Source of the DNA: Anisakis pegreffii
Lineage: Eukaryota; Nematoda; Chromadorea; Rhabditida; Anisakidae
Reading direction: 5' to 3'
Assembly (NCBI GenBank): GCA_035041965.1
Contig: JAPYMA010000325.1
Span: 62,001 to 126,000 of the forward strand
DNA length: 64,000 nt
Shown here: piece by piece, positions 26,761 to 39,766 of the stretch
Layout: each line of letters opens with the position of its first letter
Position numbering within the stretch: the stretch's first letter is position 1
Translations under genes and position numbers: made by a program
The notes under the pieces: generated by a model
Told to the model about the DNA's origin: nothing
Databases searched by the model: none
What the model saw: only the letters and a program-made list of their open reading frames with translations

Positions 26761-26826
26761 GACGCGCGTTGCTCTCCCTCTGTCTTCGTGCTGCTTTGGT
26801 ACACGCCCATTGTGTACTTCGACACA
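26761..26826 (+). promoter_or_regulatory. Element upstream of H4 shared with the RUFY upstream region
   Basis: Lies about 170-235 bases before the H4 start codon. It shares the ordered blocks GTTGCTCTC, TGTCTT, TGCTTT, GTA, ACGCCCATTG and TTCG with 60160-60224 read on the minus strand, which is upstream of the RUFY gene. In both cases the element is in the sense orientation of the gene. It is followed here by an (AC)n tract and a GAGAGAGAG run. Probably core-promoter sequence; a shared mobile fragment is the alternative. Confidence 0.6.
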
Positions 26827-26914
26827 CACACACACATCGAAGAGAGAGAGGATTTATTGCGTACGTGCAAAATCGATCAATGTTTTGAGTGTGTCGCCAA
26901 TTGTGTGTTATTGA

Positions 26915-27688
<774 letters not shown>

Positions 27689-30504
27689 TCATCTCACATA
27701 TGCTCCGACATCAACATTATTCCCAGACGTCGTTTATCATCCGTTTTCCGTTATTCCTGACTCATTATTCATTTTGAAGTTAATCACTTTTTTCCAATTT
27801 TGGCGCTTATTTCATTAGTGAACTCTGATCTTGATTTCGAATGATTTGACATAGACAAAGCTCTGGAACTAATCTGAAGGTTGGTTAATGTTCTGCTGAA
27901 ATGTGCTGAGACGGTGGAGTAGCAGAAAATGTAAAGATCAGTACGTATTAATGATTTAGGCTCTCTCGTTCTTCGTTTCAATGTATCGTTCGTGTCGTCA
28001 TTGTTTTTGCTCTTGTGAATGTGTGTTTTTCTTGACATTAGTTACTAAAGAACCATGTTATGTACCAATTTTCTTGTTTCGATTATGTATTAGACGCATA
28101 CTCTTACCTTCAATGATTTCAAGTTTTACGTCAGCAACGAGAGTGTACTCACACAGAGAGTAGAAATAAAACAGTAGCTAGTTTTTTTTTGTTTTTGGTG
28201 AATACTTTTAATTTGACAGAGTTTCTTCCAGTGTATACTTTCAGAAACCGAAATTTAAAAGAATAGTAGGTGCGGTGGGGAGAAATATTGAAAAAATTTT
28301 ATTTGTATGCTTTGTATTGTCGTTGGTTTTATGTTTATGTACGATATATTATGATCTGATTGCGTTCTGATATGATTAAATGTCTGTTTTTGAACAAATT
28401 CGTTTTGCCTTTGATGACTACATCTTTGAAGACGTAAAATGAGCTGAGAATCATCATCAGTGATTCATCTCCGATTGGTAAATGCAAGAAGCGTGAACGG
28501 AGTTTGTTCTTTTGCGAATACAAGCTCTCCAGTGCATCTGATTGTAAATTTGAGCAAGTTTCATCAACAATTTTGCTCTCAACTAGTTCGAGTACGAAAT
28601 GAAGACGTGTTATTGCTCGATGAGACTGGGCGGCGGTGAATTTTCTGAATTATTTTCTGAGTCAGCACGCAGAGTGGCATTACGCAATGTGTTCAGAGCA
28701 CGATCCCAAGGTGATGTTCATGTCAGCGTTGTTCTGATCAGACGAATCGTGTACAAAGGTGCGGAGAACGTGAATAGTGTGTTGATGGAGAAGAAAACTT
28801 AAGATGAATATTATTTCTTGTGCTTGTTGGAAGGTAAAGAGTTTGTAAGCTGTTTCCCATTTCCAAAAATTTTCCTGCGGAATACTGACTGATAAGTGCC
28901 GTTTTGGAGCATATCGATGCTCAATGAAGCGAACGGTCAAGGAAGGAGTCTGGAGACAAATTTATTGATGGCAAGAATGCCCTCAGAGCTACTTTTCAAT
29001 TCAATTTTTTTTCGGTTTTATAACACATCAACTTTTCAGTTAATAAAGGTTTCTAATTAACCTAAGATCAGAACGGATTCTTCACATCGATTCCAAATGC
29101 ACATTGTCAATAAAATTGTAGTATCATGTTGTGCGAACTGTTTAAAAAATTGCTTCAAAGTGTTCAGCAGTTACTACTGCTGATAAAATGCAACAATGAT
29201 GACCGAATAGCACATACTAATTTCTTTATGAAGCCTTTAAATCTGAGAATCTCAACATTTCAAATGTTGTTTCGCTATTGCAATCGATTGACTTAATATT
29301 ATTGAATTAGTGGATGTCCGTATATTCTGTAACTGATAGAGCGCTTGCTAATTGACCTATTGATGTGAGCCTTAAAAGGAAGAATACCCTTCAAAATCAC
29401 TTACTAACTTCCGTTTCTCCAATTGTTACTCATCAACATATCCAAGTCCATCAACAGATTCATTTCGTTCGCCGTTTACGCTACGATTCCCATTGTACGC
29501 ATAACATCCGAATCGCAATGATCTGTTTGAATTCATCGATTTCGAAACTCTCAATATTTGAGATTAAAAACACATAAAATTATAGTAATGCGTACCGATT
29601 TCCGTTACATATACAATTGGTCACAGATGAACTGAATCAAATGTACTATAAGATCCGGATTTGGATTAACTTAGAATCGTACGTTTCCGTGACTGTGATT
29701 TGGTTCTCGTGGAACCGATTGAATGCTTCTATTATAAGCTGTGAAAACTGTTGGATTCAATCACTTTGTCTTATTTAGGAGCGGAATCCTCATCACCGCT
29801 CCACGAATATCGCCAAGTGATGCATAAATGATTTTTTGCGATGTGGTTTGTAGTTAGCCCTTTCAACAGCTAATATTGCATAATCCATCATAATTATCGT
29901 CAAAAAATTCCACTCCTTAATTTTGAACCTTCTTTTAGATGCACCCTTTTTCTCTGTCAGAATTCATTCGGTGAACTCAAATGCTTCGTTTCACTATAAA
30001 TGAAGATACACGCTTGAGAGGTTGAATCCTCTTTGCACTCATCAGACATTTGCAACTCTCATCGAATTCGTCATCGTAAGCACGAGACTTGAATATTCAA
30101 TATGGTCGACTAGCTGAGGAACGAGTGCGAAACAAAACTCGCGAAAAAAAATGTCTGGACCTCGCAATATGAAAGCTGAGCGAATCCATGTGACACTAAA
30201 TTTTTTCAACTGAATTCATTTATGTGACATTTCATGCGCACTGACGATGATGTAATAATCGATCGTTTACAACTGCATTAACGATGCTGAAGTTTGCAAT
30301 GTTTGTATTTATTTGAAAGCAGCAATTTTTTGCTCTTAATCAAATGTTCATGACTCTCTTCTATTGCAATTTCCTTGATGAGTTCAAATCGTTCGAAGAA
30401 AATGGCGACCACAGAATATTATGCAATAATATGATAAATTTTTATGTATTAAAGCGTGAATACCGGTTGACTGATTCGTTGATTGTACAACAGTTCAATA
30501 CGAA
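27689..30504. other. Intergenic between H4 and the next gene
   Basis: Nothing recognised beyond a possible H4 polyadenylation signal near 28166. Short open frames on both strands (for example 28599-28802 plus and 28680-28940 minus) overlap each other and have no family resemblance. Confidence 0.45.
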
Positions 30505-31128
30505 GTGCCGAATGATCATTCATTCATGAGGATGCTCGGTTTGAACGCATCATCAGCGAATGAAATTCTTTGCACTTCGATACCACTGGAACTCTCTCGA
30601 GCGAGTGAGTATTTGAGAAAGGACAGTTCAGAGAGTCGATCCATGAACACATACGGAGCCCTTTTCATTCCCAAAAAAACGGTTTATTTCGCAAATAGCC
30701 AAGAAATTACAAAGCATTGCAATGGTACGAAGACCTATGAATTCGAGGACTCAGCATTGTTTCTTATATGCAAACGGCAATCGGGAACGTTGATAGATGA
30801 GAATCACAAATCAAAGTATCATACAAATGAGGATGCAAAATATGAGGATGCGACAGTAATAATACTGGTAAGGCCGAGATTGGTAGCGGCAATTGGTATA
30901 ATAATCAAAATCGCAATAAAATGGTCGATTGTTCAACTTTAGGCGAAAGTTTACCCGACGAGTGGGCATCCAGTGAGTCAGTTTGCCGGAAAGGTATTAT
31001 TGGGTGAATCAATGAATTTGAAGTTGGCTAGTTTCAGGAAGGCGATGCGCTGGCTGAAGATGAAATCATATCGTGTCATCAGTATTCTGCTAATACTGAC
31101 AGTAATTGCAATAAAAAAATTAGTGTAG
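30505..31128 (+). CDS. Unrecognised small gene, two exons, C-terminal membrane segment
   Basis: I do not recognise the product. Two open stretches are joined by a 75-base intron with a strong donor (CTG|GTAAGG at 30867) and acceptor (CAACTTTAG at 30942), in phase. From the ATG at 30526 the protein is about 175 aa; an acceptor-like AG just before 30506 suggests there may be an earlier exon. Exon 1 encodes a polar, Lys/Glu-rich chain containing TVYFANSQEITKHC and EDSALFLICKR. Exon 2 ends with a basic stretch (FRKAMRWLKMKSYR) followed by about 15 hydrophobic residues and a short IKKLV tail, the layout of a tail-anchored protein. The YFANS piece faintly recalls PARP-type ADP-ribosyltransferases, but no catalytic signature was found. 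Confidence 0.4.
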
Positions 31129-31799
31129 TGTAAAATTATGAGTAATTAAAATGTCCGACACATAAATGCGTGTTATTCATTTCATTGAGCCATATGAAAT
31201 TGAGATGGATGATTAGTGAGGCGTTAATGTGTGAACATTATCGTGTCCAATTAGATGCTTTCGAGGGTGTTTATTTGATACTTCGCTTGTCATGTGTGCA
31301 CTCCATCGTCGTTGCCATTCTTTGTGACGATTTATTCGGATGGATGGTGACGATGGCACATGTGCTGAATACAGCTAAAATCACGTTCATCATCGTCATT
31401 TGATAGAACATTTTCACTTTTTATTCTCGTCTCAAATTTCTTCATTCCATCGCCATCAATGGCAACTTTTACCAGTCGAATTCAACCCATCATTTTGAAA
31501 TGATTCAATTATGCCGAGTTCCTGTTTTGTTACATTCTAAAGTATTCTAACTTCTTGCACTGTCTTGTTGCACTGCATTGCTGGATTGAAACAGTTCCGG
31601 TCGGCTTAGTGTGGCAGCCAAGCTGTCGGAGAATTCCGTTCGAGTGAATATTGCTTGATGATCCGCAGACAACGCACCAACAACAAACGATATTTTTACG
31701 ATGAAGCGTAGGTGGGAAGACGTCATCGATTCGGATTATACCACGAACCACTCAGTTCACCACTAAATTTTCTCATTTTCACATCCAAACAATAGATAA
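31129..31799. other. Intergenic, 3' flank of the unrecognised gene
   Basis: AT-rich; no supported feature between the stop codon of the preceding gene and the target-site copy of the transposon. Confidence 0.45.
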
Positions 31800-31807
31800 T
31801 TAACAAC

Positions 31808-33074
31808 TAGTGTTGTGCATAAAATCCCCGAATTCGGGGTTCCCGTCCCCGACCATTTTCAAAAGGCGTCTATTTTCGGGGATTCTTTCCATCCCCGACT
31901 TCGCCAGAATTATCCGCTCTCTCAGAAATCTCTGGGAGACTTTTCGAAATTTCGCGGAGTCTCCCCAAAACTCCCGTAAAAAATTGAATTCTGATCTACC
32001 GCGCCCTTGCGAGCAATTTAAAGTTGGATATTCGATCTTTGCTCGCATTTTTGCCTTTAAGGCTGTCTCAGCTAGGGTTTACAGGAGATCCCGGGATTTA
32101 GTTTTTGAAAAATCCTGAGATTTGATAGAGCAGGTCAGTTAGTATCAATTTTGACAGTGCGTTCATCGTGAAGCAAGTCTTAATCATTCCCAGCTCATTC
32201 ATATGCAATCATCCTTGTTGTTTATCACCTATCATCGATGAATAGTCAAGGAAATTGATGCAATTCAGACGAATGTCATGATCAACGTCAGCTTGATGAA
32301 CTTTTGCGTAGCATTTCATTGAACATTCATCCGATTATTCTGCTCTTCATTAATTAATGTCAAGATCATCTGGATGCATTTCCATGTAGACTAATTGAGA
32401 TAATCACATTTTCTGATGAGAACCAAGAGCAACAAAATTCAACGAAATTATGAGTTCATGAATCTGTGTGTTAATTCCTTGCCACGATTCAGAATATTGC
32501 GAGAGCTGCACAGTGACATGTAATATGTCCGCATAGGTGAGTGTAGTAGAAAACTGCAGAAGTAGAGCGTGTATTCTCTTTTGTTTTTGTCAAAGAAATT
32601 TTGCTGTTATTTTGCTATTTTTTCAAAAACTCCATTTTTTGCTATTTTCTTAAGCTAAACTCTAAAAACTGTTTGCTATACTATTTTTTGCTAGTTTTGC
32701 TATTTTTTAAAAAATTTTACTATTTTCAAAAACTCTATTTTATCGTGTGATTGAATAGAATACTGTAAACAGAATTGCATTACGCCTTTGCAGTTATCAC
32801 TTTTCTAGCCTTAAGATCACGTAGTTCAGTGCTTTTCATTAAAAAAAATCATGTTTTCAAAATTCTGCTGACTCTAGTTCCAAAGTTACATCTTCGGGGA
32901 GTTTCGGGGACGGGGACGGAGATAAGATTGAGTTTTCTCCCCAGAGCTCCCCGTGCCCGAGTCCCCGTCCCCGACCATTTTCGAGCGGCGGCATTTTCGG
33001 CGACTCTCCCGGTACCCGAAATGTTCCCGGCTCTCCCCGTCACCGACTTATTTTTCTCTTCCCGCACAACACTA
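31808..33074. mobile_element. Non-autonomous hAT-type transposon, 1267 bp
   Basis: Perfect 11-base terminal inverted repeats TAGTGTTGTGC (31808-31818) and GCACAACACTA (33064-33074). They carry the A2, G5 and T9 typical of hAT ends. The flanks are an imperfect 8-base target-site copy, TTAACAAC (31800-31807) and TTAGCAAC (33075-33082), again the hAT length. Both ends are GC-rich, with runs such as GTCCCCGACCATTTTC, in striking contrast to the host DNA. The middle (about 32585-32755) repeats TTTTGCTATTTTT-like words. No transposase open frame is present, so mobilisation would need an enzyme from elsewhere. Confidence 0.85.
31845..33030. repeat. Subterminal direct repeats inside the hAT element
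   Basis: About 52 bases starting near 31845 and near 32961 read in the same direction and share GTCCCCGACCATTTTC, then GGCG, ATTTTCGG and GA-TCT blocks. A nearby inverted copy of the same CCCCG word set occurs at 32897-32925. Such subterminal repeats are usual transposase-binding sites in hAT elements. Confidence 0.6.
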
Positions 33075-33082
33075 TTAGCAAC

Positions 33083-36000
33083 TTTCAAATGAACACCCTT
33101 AATCGGCATATCGCATTCACTCCGGCTAATTCACTACTCCAAATGCTAGGTTTTCTTGACGAATCGATCAAACCGATACAGCATCACAAATTCATTCGAT
33201 ACGAAGCCACAAACGATCTCAATTTTTTGAAATCATATAATTAAAAATTACAGTTCAGACAGATTTGAATTCAAGATAGAAGAAGCTAACGTTGATTTGT
33301 GAATAAAATAAGTTTTTACTAGGAAACGTATTAATAAAATCATGAAATTTATCATATTCATGCTAATTATGTTTTTTTTTTGTTGAAATTTGAACTGATG
33401 CTATGGAACGCTGCTGAATTGGCGAGAGTGATGTGTATTCGTTGTGCGCGTCATGCATTTCAGAACGTTCTTAAAGAGTTTTCGCTAATCCGGGGATTGA
33501 AAGAATCAATTGCAGTAATTGCTTGAAAGGATATGTTCTCTTGAATGCGTTCACAGTTCGATCAAACACTTTCAATACTTTTGATGCATATCTTAAAGAA
33601 GTGCTAATCCATGATGGAATGAATACGCATGATCATGGATTAGCAGTCCTTTTCGGATTTTTTGATGTGCGTCTGCCGCAGTATTCGTTAGAAGATTGCT
33701 CAGCGGACTTCAACAGAGAAAAGTTTACAGCTGTTAAAAACCGAAATCGATTAAATGAAATAAACGACATTCAAAGGGTTTTAGTACATTGTTGCCACCT
33801 ATCATTTGATCATTCATGTAATTACATGAAAAATATTAATTATTCATACAACAATTCATAACATATTATGATGTTGCTGACTTCGAACTTCCTAATGAAT
33901 TTTACTCATATAATTTGCAGGTGATTGAGTTTCATTTTATTCATGATCTGAATATCATCTGGAATGTAAATCAATTATTAATTTCTGAACGCTCCCATAT
34001 CCCTCGTCGAAATCAACAATAAAGAACGAAACCTCTCTGAATAACTTTTTCGTTCACAAATGGACCAAGACGGCAAACAGAGAATGAGGCGATTTTTGTG
34101 CTATAAACTAAACCTTTTGGATTTATCGAGCTGTTTGCTTTGCTCTCTTGAAAACGCGTATGGAATATTGCTGTATTTGGGAATAAAAGGGAGCAATTTA
34201 GTTGTGACACTAGCCCGACTGGGAATTGGTCGGTGATAGTGGAGAAGCATTGGTACAGATCCTATGTGTACACCTTGTTGCACACATGTTTACAAAAAAA
34301 AAGCAAAATTAAAAAAAATAAAATTTTAAAAATATTGATATGATTTACGCTGTCCACGTTCAAAAGTTCAGTTCAGTGGCAGTTGTTTAAGTGAGATAGT
34401 TTAAGTAAGATGTTTTAGCAAGATGTTTCTACGTTCATAAACATGTCAATCATTCAACTAAATTTATGACGAAAAAATTCAGATATTATCTGTTGATTGA
34501 AAACAACTTGAAAATCTCTTTCTCGTTGAAGATGTTACCAATTTATCGTAGTCAAAGTTTGCTGAGTAACATTTTCTGATCAGCATTATCCGGCTGAGTG
34601 TACTTGTTCAAATGGAACATTTTAGAAAGGTGATTTCTACAGCAAATTTTCAGCGTTGTCAGCAATCTTGGATTTATATTAATCTGCCGTCTCAGGAAGT
34701 TCTCATTTATGGAATGCATCTGCTTTGAAAGACTTCATTTGGATGAAGCTCAAAAGCTTCTTATTCATATTCTAATACGCGTTCGAGTATTTCGGTGTCA
34801 GCATAAACTAGTCTCTTGTGGTGTTGCGTTCAACTCGCTCATAAGATAATTGATGTTTAGTGATATCACGTTTAGACTTTGCATCGCGTTCAAATTCATA
34901 CTTTCATATTGACTGAAGCTCTAATCACTTTATCATTACACATAAGCCTTCATCTTCATTTCCCAACGACATTACGACAGCAATATCTTTCATTATAATA
35001 TCAAGGTTTTCCTTAAGCTGATATACTTGCCACGGTTTCCACAAAACATTCCAGTGACAATCTTGTGCATTCATTTTCGATTTAGCGGTCTTAACGTTAC
35101 ATAATTTTTCATGAGTTGCTAGTTCATCACTAAGCAGACACTCACTAAGAGACAGTGATTCCAAAGAAGGTCCATTCAATAGTAGTTTGTGCCAACATCA
35201 CAGAACGTCGTTTTAGATAGAATTGATTGACATTCTTTGGAGGTTTCAGGTTACTGATTTTCAGTATGTTTTTCATCGGTTAAAATCGGCAACGTCATTG
35301 AGGAGATATGCAAATGAAATGAAGAATTTGTTGAAGTGCTCGTATTTCTTAGTTCCTTCCGTTCGGTGAATATTGATCGTTGAAGCATTAATTTTCTAAT
35401 TGTGCAACCAACCATCCGACCAGCCCAGGCGTTCCTCACCAGCCTATAAAACGATTAACGCAATTTATGTTCAGTGCCTTTTTAGTCGCATAGTACAAGA
35501 AATAGTTATTCAGTTGATTAGCATCCCAGTCACTTCCTTTCACACATCTATCCATCATCGCAATCAGTCTGTTGAAAACCACAGACACGTCTGCCCTCTC
35601 CATCAGCTGTGTTCACATACCTGTGCTACTTTTCACTTCAATTCCATTTTTTACTTCAACCAATTTGGGGCTTTTCTTCATCATTACATTCACAAATGCT
35701 TCATTTCGATCAGCAGCATTTCATCGCCTTCGTTTTCATTCGAGCACAGCACTTACAACCTCACAGATGACAGAATATCATCGTATCCGCTCGTTTCCGT
35801 TGACTGTATGAACGTTTTGACTGTACGAAGGTGACTGACATTAGCCAGTTTTGAATTCTCTCATCAATTTCCAAACCACTCCACTTCGAATGCCCTAATC
35901 GTTGAGCAATTATGTTTAAACAGCGCACAACTAAAAATTTCAGCAGCCCTTTCAGTTCAAAGAATCATGTTCATCCAGGTTTTTTTTCCGACTCCCAAAA

Positions 36001-39000
36001 GTGCACTTACAAACATTTATTAGGACAGCTTTTCGAAAAAAAACAAGCAAAATGATCACACGGGGATGTGTCATTCATGTTGGCTGCGAAGAGAGTTTAT
36101 TTGGTTGGAAAATCGTCATGATTTTGATGTCATCTGGAACAGTTTGTCATTGCCTTTGAACAATTCCTCAGCATCAGATGTTTTGTTTTATCAACGCTCT
36201 CCTCTTGTATTAGAGTGGAACAGCTGGAATGGTTTCGTGCAATGCGAATTATGCGGTTGGCATGGTTGCAAACAAATTTACCAGTTGAATTCATTTGCTC
36301 GTTGAATAGTGTTGTTTTGGGTTCTACAACTGCTCAATCAACGTGCCAGCTCGATTAACTTGCTTACGAAGAACTCAGTTTTGGGATTCAATAGGGCTCA
36401 TTGTCAAATGCTTGTGCATGAGCATGGTCAACCTTCCTTAGGTGTAAACTTAATTGAAATGTTTTCGTTGAATTCAAAAATGGCACTGATATTTAAGCGA
36501 GTGATTTACGATGATCCGAGAAGTTGCATTGTTTCTGATGTTTACACTCTTGATCGTACTCGACAAAAATTGATTTGTGTCGCATGGAAACCATTTAACC
36601 CATTTCAATTCAGTGTTCAGTTCAAGTGATTTTGATCACTCGCTTTTTCCCCGCAGGAAGCAATCGTAATTGGATACGCAATCATTTTGGGAACGAATGT
36701 ACCTACGATGTATGGTGTTGTCTACTGATTGATATTGTATTCAGTTGATGCGTCATCGCGGAATTCATTTCTGAATGCATCGAACCTCTATCTGATAACC
36801 TCCAAAGTGCATAATTCCAACAAAAAAAGTGTGTGGCTAGGACCACATGCAAACTCATCGTCAAAAAATTAGCAATATTTGTCACAGTTCCTCTCGACAG
36901 ACTTCAATCCAACTGTCCCAATCAACAACTGCTCTACTCTGTTGCTCAATCATCCTATTGTCAAACTCAGTTTTTACAGTGACAGCTGTGCGACAGGTAT
37001 TTATTTATTTATTCAACATATTCTCATCAATTTCACTTCACCATTCGATATTGGTCATAGTATGCGATTTAAGTGCAAACATAAAAACGCAGTTGTCCTG
37101 AAACTTTTGTTTCATACGCGTTCCTGTTAAAAGATGTGCAACTTGTAATTGTTTGATTATCAGTGACTTACAATGGAATGAGCAACTCGTATAGGCCAAT
37201 ATGCTCAGACGTAAATCCACTTAATTGAATGAATGAGAAAATTCGTGATTTCACGATCGCTTTTAATCGAAAGTAACCGCTAAGACTTGGAGAAGATGAA
37301 AGCTGCAGAGGTTTTGAGCAATCTAAGTAGTTTGTCGTGATCGAAGAAAACAACGGGACCAAGAAGGGTAACAATTGCATTAAATTCCACTGTCTTTTGC
37401 TACGCTTCCGTTAATTAATGTGAACATCATGCATCACATCACAATTGGTGTTTTCATGTGCAAATGAAATCAACAGATTTGCCGGGCATTCTATAGCAAT
37501 TATACGAATGAATTTATTTGATGTAAGCCACAATGGGTTTTTTATGTGTTGAAATATACGTATGTTATGATATTAAAAGCATAGCAATCAACGTAAATGA
37601 TTGGTAGTAAAGCGAAACCGTTAAACAGTTATTGCAATTTTCTGTTGATATTGCAATTGTTTGCTTCTTGAAATTTAGAACATGAAATTTCCCCATCCAA
37701 ATTTCAATTGTTTTCTGCCTGAATTGACAGATTGAATAGATTTATATTGAACAGATCGAACAGATTTGGTAATCTGTTTCGGAGTTGGTCATGACAGATA
37801 AAAACTAAAAATTCTGCATCAAAATTGCTGCTTTTAAACTGCCCAATTTCACACCATTTTAATAGAATTTTCACCCGCAGAAAAGAGACGACTGTGATTT
37901 TGTTAACTCTAGAAGACGTTTTTGACAATTTTGATCACTGTTATGTGGCACCAATTAATTTTACTCCATCGTGAAATGCGTCATTTTGTTTACATATTGG
38001 CACCCATGTTTTGAAACTTAACTCAATTTACTATTTTACTTGTTCCTCACAGCTTCATGTAATACATGTAATACACGCTCACTTAAGGCCGTTGCAATTA
38101 CTATGAAGACTTCCTCTGAAAAAAAATGGCTTTTTTTTAAAACGATCAGAATGGAAACGTCCTCGGTGGAATTGCTTAAAGATAATAGCGGTAACATATC
38201 AGTCATTTGAACTGAGATAATAAGCAACCTTACCACAGCGATATCCACATTTATAGTTTACTTTTTCCACTTCTCAAACAATTCAGACTAAAGTTCTGAA
38301 TTTATTCCAGAGTATCAAACGTTCATGAGAAGTGTTTTGTTCAAATAGTTGGTAACTTTTTAAGCAGTTGGTTTAAAAAAAACTGAGGTCACGAACAAAA
38401 TTTTGGGCAGAAATTCGCTTCGATTTATGACCACTACTCGGCTTAAAAACTAAGGAAATTTTTCGTCATGCTATGAAGCAAAATCAGAGGATAGAGGAGT
38501 TTGACGTCATTTTTTGGTATTTATCGATTCAATGACCAGCAATCATCAAGTCTTTTAGTCATTTTTGAATTACGAAGTAATTTGTTTCCTGATTTTCGTT
38601 GCTAAATTGGTGGTGGGACGAAACTGTGAGCACAAAAAAAAGTGAACAGATCGTTTCGTCTGCGATGAAATTGGAGCTGGAAATGGTTAACAAGCAAATT
38701 TCACCGTAGGAGTCGTGATGGGCTCACAATCAAGTTTCAGAGATTTTCAAGAAACGAGGCGATCTTGCGGAACACTCTTTCGAACATTACTAGACATGAT
38801 TAGACTGACTAGACATGACTAGAAAAAATCAATGGACTTTGATTCCATTTAAATATCCTCCTCTAACTTTTCTATCATGTTATGAACTCTACAAACAGTC
38901 GTCTATCAACGAAATTTTCGATTTCCTACGGTATTGGTAAAAAATTGCGATTGGTAAAGTTGAGTCAGTTAGAATGAATTAAATGAATTTCCATCGACTA

Positions 39001-39766
39001 CAATAGAAAATAGTGCTTTAGCTTATGAACAGCTCAGTTTATAAGTGAACTGTTAGAACGAATTATGTTCGCGAACTGTACACTGCCATTATCATGAGCA
39101 ATTCCTAGTGAGATACGCTTATGAATTACCGTATAACTTTCACGATTAACACGGAAGCGTGAATGTTTCATGGCAGTTGTAATCAGACACACGGACAAAT
39201 CCTAACCACAACTACTCCAGTTGTTGCCCAAATCTGGCGATTACTTGCGTTGGAAACGCTATTAACTGCAAAAATAATCGCTGACCTAATTGAACATATT
39301 TCTTCTCCTTACTAATTCTACCGATTCAATGAAGATTTAAATCGTAATTGTAATTGGACATTGAAAGGAGTATTTATTCACTTATAAAATCAACAATTAC
39401 AGCAATCCATCACGAGCTAACGTCACTATTCTCTCACAAATATCTCGAATATCACATTCTCCCTTCTCTGATATCCTTCTTTGCACACACAGCTGTTTTT
39501 AACAGCGTAGAAAATCATCCGTCTTTATGGAAGTTTCATCTGTATTATTGGTTTGACGATCGTAGAGGTGTTGGAAACAAGTAGTTCTGCGAATATGTAG
39601 TCGATAGTCATTCTAAACACGATCAGATCAACAAACAAGGTTCACTCCAATCGAACAGTAATGCTTAACTGTTTACAGTCCAATGAATAAGTACAAAACA
39701 ATGCATCCATCGGAATCTTATGAATGAATGAGTAGAACTTTACAAATGAACAGGTGAATGTTTAAG
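33083..39766. other. Long region before the visible receptor exons; 5' part of the receptor gene probably hidden here
   Basis: No gene could be modelled. The first visible receptor exon at 39767 needs an upstream exon with a signal peptide, which I could not find. A plus-strand stretch at about 33382-33520 looks coding (ELMLWNAAELARVMCIRCAR and onward to a possible donor at 33517) but stands alone. Other open frames (33523-33861, 35400-35834, 36066-36305, 36309-36629 plus; 34925-35179, 35251-35439 minus) lack partners in phase. Confidence 0.4.

Noticed and set aside
31810..32118. Plus-strand open frame of 102 codons
   Set aside because: Begins inside the terminal repeat of the hAT element and is built from its GC-rich subterminal repeats; no transposase similarity.
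32775..33109. Overlapping open frames on both strands rich in Pro, Arg and Gly
   Set aside because: Produced by the CCCCG-rich right end of the hAT element.
35400..35834. 144-codon plus-strand open frame
   Set aside because: His/Ser-rich composition with an overlapping second open frame and no splice or family support; likely chance.
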